64,000 nt of DNA from Bacillus sp. CH30_1T. GTDB taxonomy: Bacteria > Bacillota > Bacilli > Bacillales > Bacillaceae_B. Positions within the stretch are counted from its first letter, which is position 1; every line of letters begins with the position of its first letter. The stretch covers positions 311,526 through 375,525 of the forward strand of contig NZ_VTUY01000001.1 of the NCBI RefSeq assembly GCF_008364765.1, in the 5' to 3' direction. The notes beneath the pieces were generated by a model. That model searched no databases. It worked only from the letters and a program-made list of their open reading frames with translations, and was not told where the DNA came from. Below, in pieces: positions 60,543 to 64,000 of the stretch. The translations under genes were made by a program, and so were the position numbers.

Positions 60543-60622
60543 GGGGCGGTTATTTAACGACCATTATTTGAATTTATCGACCGTTATTTCATTTTATCAA
60601 CCGAAATCATCCATACATCGAC
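60543..60622. repeat. Short degenerate tandem array, 20-base unit
   Basis: Four units of about 20 bases, each ending in ATCGACC or a variant (TTAACGACC, TTATCGACC, TTATCAACC, ACATCGACC), interleaved with GTTATTTNATT. It lies in the 316-base gap between the GNAT and SE1561 genes. No protein frame explains it. Confidence 0.55.
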
Positions 60623-60680
60623 CTTTCTACAATATCCAACAAATGTCGTACACAATCACCTAACAACCCACCACCAATCA

Positions 60681-60694
60681 AAGGTCCGTCCCTC
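60681..60694. repeat. Dispersed AAGGTCCGTCCCTC motif
   Basis: A copy directly before the terminator of the SE1561 gene. Confidence 0.7.
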
Positions 60695-60722
60695 AAAAAA
60701 ATAAGAGTCCCATCCAGGACTC
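60693..60722 (-). terminator. Intrinsic terminator of the SE1561 gene
   Basis: GAGTCC-TGGAT-GGGACTC then TTATTTTTTT on the minus strand; the stem starts inside the stop region. Confidence 0.8.
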
Positions 60723-60905
60723 CTACTCACTTTTCTTAAATTGCTCGCATTTTACTTCTATATCATCAATCATTGCGATCAGGCGATCGATATCGTCAAT
60801 GTCAGCTTGTTCGGGATCGATTGAGTCCAGAACGTCGACGAACAAGTTCAGGCGTTGTTTTAAATAGCTCACTTGTGAGTCTTTATCGTTGATTGCTTTA
60901 CCCAA
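60723..60905 (-). CDS. SE1561 family small protein
   Basis: Protein of 60 residues: GKAINDKDSQVSYLKQRLN, then DVLDSIDPEQADIDDIDRLI and a final KCEQFKKSE. This acidic, helical pattern is the SE1561 family conserved in Bacillales. B. subtilis probably has it as YfjT beside yfkA and pdaA, which fits the gene order here. The function is unknown. AAAGGAGAGA precedes the ATG. Confidence 0.85.
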   Translation of the reverse strand: MGKAINDKDSQVSYLKQRLNLFVDVLDSIDPEQADIDDIDRLIAMIDDIEVKCEQFKKSE

Positions 60906-61020
60906 GAGTTCTCTCTCCTTTCAATACGTTTACTATGGTAACCAATAACTTTCGGATTGACAAGGGCTGAGCGTTTCTCAATAATGAATAGGTGACTTAT
61001 TAATAAAGGAGCTTTTACGA

Positions 61021-62148
61021 ATGAAAACTGATACTCTCTCCAAGAAAATGTCGATTGACCATGATCCTTGGGAGGCTTACTTAGATGTGGATGAGCATGG
61101 TGACATCACGCTTTCCAATATAGAATTCACCACTACTACGCTCTGTAACATGAGATGCGAGCACTGTGCCGTCGGTTATACGTTATCCCCGAAGGATCCA
61201 AGCGCCCTTCCCATTGAATTGATTCTACAGAAGCTCGACGATATTAAAACACTTCGTTCTCTTAGTATTACCGGTGGAGAGCCGATGATGTCAAAGAAGT
61301 CCGTTGAAAATTATGTCTTGCCATTACTCAAGTATGCACATTCCAGAGGCGTCCATACCCAAATCAACTCAAATCTGACCCTGGATCTTGACCGATACTT
61401 ATTAATTGCCCCTTACCTGAATGTCCTGCACATCTCTCACAATTGGGGAACGATCGATGAGTTCATCGATGTCGGCTTTGCCAATATGGAACGAAAACCA
61501 ACGAGGGAGCAGCGCCAGAAACTCTTTGACCGCATGATCGAAAACAGCCGTGCTCTGTCTGAACGTGGAGTCCTTGTCTCAGCTGAAACCATGTTAAATA
61601 AAAACACCCTGCCTTACCTGGAAAAAATCCATCGCCAGGTTGTCGATGAAATGAAGTGCGGTCGTCACGAAATTCACCCAATGTACCCTTCTGATTTTGC
61701 GTCAAGCTTAGAAACCCTTTCATTGGAAGAAACCAGGGAAGCAATCAGAAATATCCTTTCCTTCCGTGATGAAAGTGTATGGATGCTATTTGGAACACTT
61801 CCATTTTATCCATGCAGCTCTTCACAGGAAGACTTGGATTTTCTGAAGGAACTTTATGCTGCTAAAAATGTCAGCGTCCGCAATGACCCTGACGGCCGTT
61901 CTCGTCTGAATGTAAATATTTTCACTGGAGATGTCATCGTCACTGACTTCGGCGACACTCCGCCACTTGGAAATATAGCAAAGGATACCCTGCCTGCCAT
62001 TTTTGAAAAGTGGAAACAACAACCTCTTGCGAAAGAGTTGAATTGCCACTGTCCAATGGCTCGCTGCCTTGGTCCGAATGTGCTCGTAAAGTCTATGTAT
62101 TATGGAGATGTTGATTTCTCGAAGCGTGAAGCGCAGATTTCCCGTTAA
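61021..62148 (+). CDS. yfkAB: Radical SAM protein YfkAB
   Basis: Protein of 375 residues. The radical SAM cluster motif is CNMRCEHC (C-x3-C-x2-C) near residue 42, and LSITGGEPMMSKKS binds AdoMet. The C-terminal CHCPMARC gives the C-x-C-x4-C motif of the YfkAB family, probably a second cluster site. YfkAB is one continuous frame here. The reaction is unknown. AAAGGAGC precedes the ATG, and the gene diverges from the SE1561 gene. Confidence 0.93.
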   Translation: MKTDTLSKKMSIDHDPWEAYLDVDEHGDITLSNIEFTTTTLCNMRCEHCAVGYTLSPKDPSALPIELILQKLDDIKTLRSLSITGGEPMMSKKSVENYVLPLLKYAHSRGVHTQINSNLTLDLDRYLLIAPYLNVLHISHNWGTIDEFIDVGFANMERKPTREQRQKLFDRMIENSRALSERGVLVSAETMLNKNTLPYLEKIHRQVVDEMKCGRHEIHPMYPSDFASSLETLSLEETREAIRNILSFRDESVWMLFGTLPFYPCSSSQEDLDFLKELYAAKNVSVRNDPDGRSRLNVNIFTGDVIVTDFGDTPPLGNIAKDTLPAIFEKWKQQPLAKELNCHCPMARCLGPNVLVKSMYYGDVDFSKREAQISR

Positions 62149-62234
62149 AATGGAATGCGAAGGCTCAAATCTGTTATGGGTTTGGGCTTATTTCATGGAA
62201 CTTGGATCTGATTTTCTATTATTGACTAACTTTC

Positions 62235-62340
62235 AGGCGTTGTTGTGCCAGTTTACAGGTTTGTTGTGCCACTTTGGCTGTTTGTTGTGCCACTTCCACC
62301 CAAACTTGTGCCACTTACCAGGTTTGTTGCGCCAATCACC
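62235..62340. repeat. Degenerate tandem array with TTGTTGTGCCACTT units
   Basis: Five units of 20-22 bases, each with a core TTGTGCCA (TTGTTGTGCCAGTTT, TTGTTGTGCCACTTT, TTGTTGTGCCACTTC, ACTTGTGCCACTTAC, TTGTTGCGCCAATCA). It lies in the 375-base gap between yfkAB and the following minus-strand gene. It is intergenic and unlike CRISPR: no conserved repeat and no unique spacers. Confidence 0.65.
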
Positions 62341-62401
62341 AATCGTACACCAAATACACATTCCAAACACGCCACTTAAACACCCATTATTCCTCCAACA
62401 T

Positions 62402-62478
62402 AAGGTCCGTCCCTCCAAACCCATTTAAATACACTAATATCACGCCATTTCCCTTCCCAAAACCAAGGTCCGTCCCTC
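62402..62478. repeat. Two direct copies of AAGGTCCGTCCCTC
   Basis: Copies at 62402-62415 and 62465-62478 in the same gap as the tandem array, 63 bases apart. Confidence 0.7.
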
Positions 62479-62480
62479 AC

Positions 62481-62523
62481 GCAAAAAAAAAGAAACACAA
62501 CGGACATTCATCCGGTGTGCTTC
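62481..62523 (-). terminator. Intrinsic terminator
   Basis: AAGAAGCACACCGGA...TCCGTTGTGTTTCTT with nine T residues on the minus strand, directly after the 60-residue membrane protein gene. Confidence 0.82.
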
Positions 62524-62706
62524 TTATCCGATTGGGCCGCGGTCGTTTTTTTTGATGGGTTGAGCTATTTTTTCAAGGGCTGGATCCATTGCATTGTATT
62601 TTTGTTTTTTTATCTCAGCATAGATCTTTGCTCTTCTTGCTCCAAACCATACTCTTAATGTGATGAACGCCACTAATAGGCCTCCAAAAATAAGTAGATA
62701 CTCCAC
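62524..62706 (-). CDS. Small membrane protein, unknown
   Basis: Protein of 60 residues with one helix (EYLLIFGGLLVAFITLRVWF) followed by a basic soluble tail (GARRAKIYAEIKKQKYNAMD). Topology suggests a cytoplasmic tail. I do not recognise the family. GAAGGAGGGATA precedes the ATG, and a strong terminator follows. Confidence 0.65.
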   Translation of the reverse strand: MEYLLIFGGLLVAFITLRVWFGARRAKIYAEIKKQKYNAMDPALEKIAQPIKKNDRGPIG

Positions 62707-62767
62707 AATATCCCTCCTTCAATTCTGAATATTCTAATTATTATAACATATCAAAGAAAATAATAAA

Positions 62768-62803
62768 AGAGTGAAATAAGTTTTACCCCATTTCACTCTT
62801 CTT
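62768..62803 (-). terminator. Intrinsic terminator of yfkD
   Basis: AAGAGTGAAAT...ATTTCACTCTT then TTATT on the minus strand, 10 bases after the yfkD stop. Confidence 0.82.
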
Positions 62804-62810
62804 CAAACAA

Positions 62811-63653
62811 TTATCTTGGTGTTTCGCTCGCCATGAAGCCGAAGTGGACATGATCCTGGACTGGAATCCATGCTCCGACTCCTTGGGATGTTACATTTTT
62901 CACGACGACTGAGCGTTTTGTTCCTTTCATCACAAGGAATACTTCACCGTATGTTACTTTTCCTTTTTCGTTAATCGCTGGTGCGTAGGCATAGAGGTAG
63001 CCAAGTCGCTTAGGTGAGATGTTATACACCTGATCCTTCTTCGTACCTGCTCCTACAATCGTTTGGAATGCAAGTGGCAGCTTTGACTTATCCATTGCTT
63101 TGATGAGCATCATTTTTTCTACATCATCTGCATGTGGTACTTTAGCCGTCAATCCGCCCTTCACCACTTTTTGTGCTTCCTGGACGTAGTGAATTTGATA
63201 GTTTGATTTTCCGCCGCGGTTATCGAAGTAGTTCGTGTTGACCTTTTGATACTCCCAGTTGGGGGATGTTTCCGTTGAAGCATAGTTTAAAGGCCATTCC
63301 CCTAAATAGATCGTTGCCCGTAACCCAATCGTTGGTGCTTTATTCATGGTGGATTCATTCAGCATACGGATCAGATTCGGGTTTTCTATTTTCACATTTG
63401 ATGTTTCGATTAATTCCTGGGACCATTCACTCGGTTGGAGATATGGTTGATCCTGGGTTGAGTTAGGATACGTATTTTCCTTTGCGATATTTAACACTGA
63501 GTTTGGGATCTTTACGCTGGTATCTTCAGCTGGTTTCGGAGCTTTCTCTGTCGCTTCCTTGTTTTCTTTTTTAGGATTATTTTCAGCGTGAATACCCGTT
63601 GTTGCAACGAAAAATGCGAGTATGACCATAAGAACAGTGCGCATGATTTTCAT
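62811..63653 (-). CDS. yfkD: YfkD family secreted protein
   Basis: Protein of 280 residues from ATG 63653 (AAAGGAG upstream). The signal peptide ends near HAE25. A charged linker (NPKKENKEATEKAPKPAED) is followed by a globular domain with IPNSVLNIAKENTYPNSTQ, LRATIYLGEWPLNYAS and a final VGAWIPVQDHVHFGFMASE. This matches B. subtilis YfkD, of unknown function. Its position beyond yfkAB fits the yfj/yfk order. Confidence 0.9.
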   Translation of the reverse strand: MKIMRTVLMVILAFFVATTGIHAENNPKKENKEATEKAPKPAEDTSVKIPNSVLNIAKENTYPNSTQDQPYLQPSEWSQELIETSNVKIENPNLIRMLNESTMNKAPTIGLRATIYLGEWPLNYASTETSPNWEYQKVNTNYFDNRGGKSNYQIHYVQEAQKVVKGGLTAKVPHADDVEKMMLIKAMDKSKLPLAFQTIVGAGTKKDQVYNISPKRLGYLYAYAPAINEKGKVTYGEVFLVMKGTKRSVVVKNVTSQGVGAWIPVQDHVHFGFMASETPR

Positions 63654-63849
63654 GAAATTGACTCCTTTCAAACTAAACTTAAGGGTTTGCCGTTAGTTTT
63701 TCCTAGTTGGAAAAGCTTATCCCAAAAACTTTATTTGAAAGAATATTTACAAAATTCAAATATTATTTTATGCTATTATTTATAAGAAAACAGTCGGACT
63801 TCTACCTACAAAGCAAACTGGCCTGTTTTCAATCATTCCTACATTCCCT

Positions 63850-63892
63850 AAAAAAAGCAGCGGAGTTCATGATTGAACTCCGCTGCTTTTTT
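63850..63892. terminator. Bidirectional terminator
   Basis: AAAAAAGCAGCGGAGTTCA pairs perfectly with TGAACTCCGCTGCTTTTTT. The right arm overlaps the stop codon of the partial gene at the window edge. The 190 bases from 63660 show nothing else. Confidence 0.88.
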
Positions 63893-64000
63893 AATCATAC
63901 TCACAGGTACATTCTTCAGGTGGACAAACACATTTGATGTGTACGTCATATGGTTTGGTGGAAACCTTCTTGCCGTCAATGACGACAAATGCTTGGATTG
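63891..64000 (-). CDS. Partial Cys-rich small protein, C-terminal end
   Basis: The last 35 codons of a minus-strand gene that starts outside the window. The visible part reads FVVIDGKKVSTKPYDVHIK and ends KCVCPPEECTCEYD, with four cysteines as C-x-C-x5-C-x-C, a likely metal or cluster site. I do not recognise the family. Confidence 0.6.
   Translation of the reverse strand, partial: IQAFVVIDGKKVSTKPYDVHIKCVCPPEECTCEYD

Noticed and set aside
62235..62340. CRISPR array
   Set aside because: Units are degenerate with no unique spacers of constant length and no cas genes nearby; it is treated as a tandem repeat.

Overview
The window looks like the chromosome of a low-GC, spore-forming Bacillaceae bacterium (Bacillus/Rossellomorea-like; the genus is a guess). 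The case rests on strong AAGGAGG-type ribosome binding sites, frequent TTG/GTG starts, a spore-cortex deacetylase (PdaA), and many Bacillus families (YunD, YhfK, YkvA, YnfA, YusW, YfkAB, YfkD, SE1561). I saw no rRNA, tRNA, CRISPR array, prophage or intact insertion sequence.

Layout. 0-16 kb is an accessory patchwork: a MarR-GNAT fusion regulator, YunD, small membrane proteins, lipoproteins, signal peptidase I, a nucleoside hydrolase, a CPBP protease, and several genes broken only by in-frame stop codons. 16-24 kb is a levan locus: levansucrase sacB and an endolevanase-like levB, followed by a histidine kinase / AraC-type response regulator / sugar-binding lipoprotein operon that probably senses sugar. 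24-30 kb holds an ABC exporter behind an attenuator-like leader, a YwaF-like membrane protein, a divergent SDR/WYL-regulator pair and an alpha/beta hydrolase. 31-41 kb is an acyl-CoA catabolic regulon: two acyl-CoA ligases, acyl-CoA dehydrogenase, thiolase, a CaiB-type CoA transferase and an HSD10-like dehydrogenase. A CBS-PAS-AAA-Fis sigma-54 activator lies between its two arms, and both arms have textbook -24/-12 promoters with the same upstream palindrome TGTCC-N7-GGACA. 41-44 kb is a probable copper or metal locus: a DeoR-type HTH joined to a NosL-like Cys-rich domain, a PepSY membrane protein and a FixH/YtkA-like lipoprotein. 44-52 kb has an ABC-2 drug exporter, YusW, an ABC-F resistance ATPase with an attenuated leader, a TerC protein and an old yellow enzyme homologue. 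52-64 kb is a yfj/yfk-like backbone (yfjO/rlmD, yfjP, pdaA, SE1561, yfkAB, yfkD) interrupted by fumarase, DUF lipoproteins and a broken DUF2935 gene. Its gaps carry a dispersed GGTCCGTCCCT motif and two short tandem arrays.

Three points stand out. First, the sigma-54 acyl-CoA regulon is defined by sequence at two independent promoters. Second, at least six genes or remnants keep one reading frame across one or two internal stop codons (all three stop types), and a neighbouring gene has an ATT where its start codon should be. Third, two drug-transporter-type genes (ABC exporter, ABC-F) sit behind short upstream ORFs and hairpins typical of ribosome-mediated attenuation.

Many start codons were moved downstream from the longest open frame to fit a ribosome binding site. 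Several proteins of 34-57 residues that are easily missed are included.
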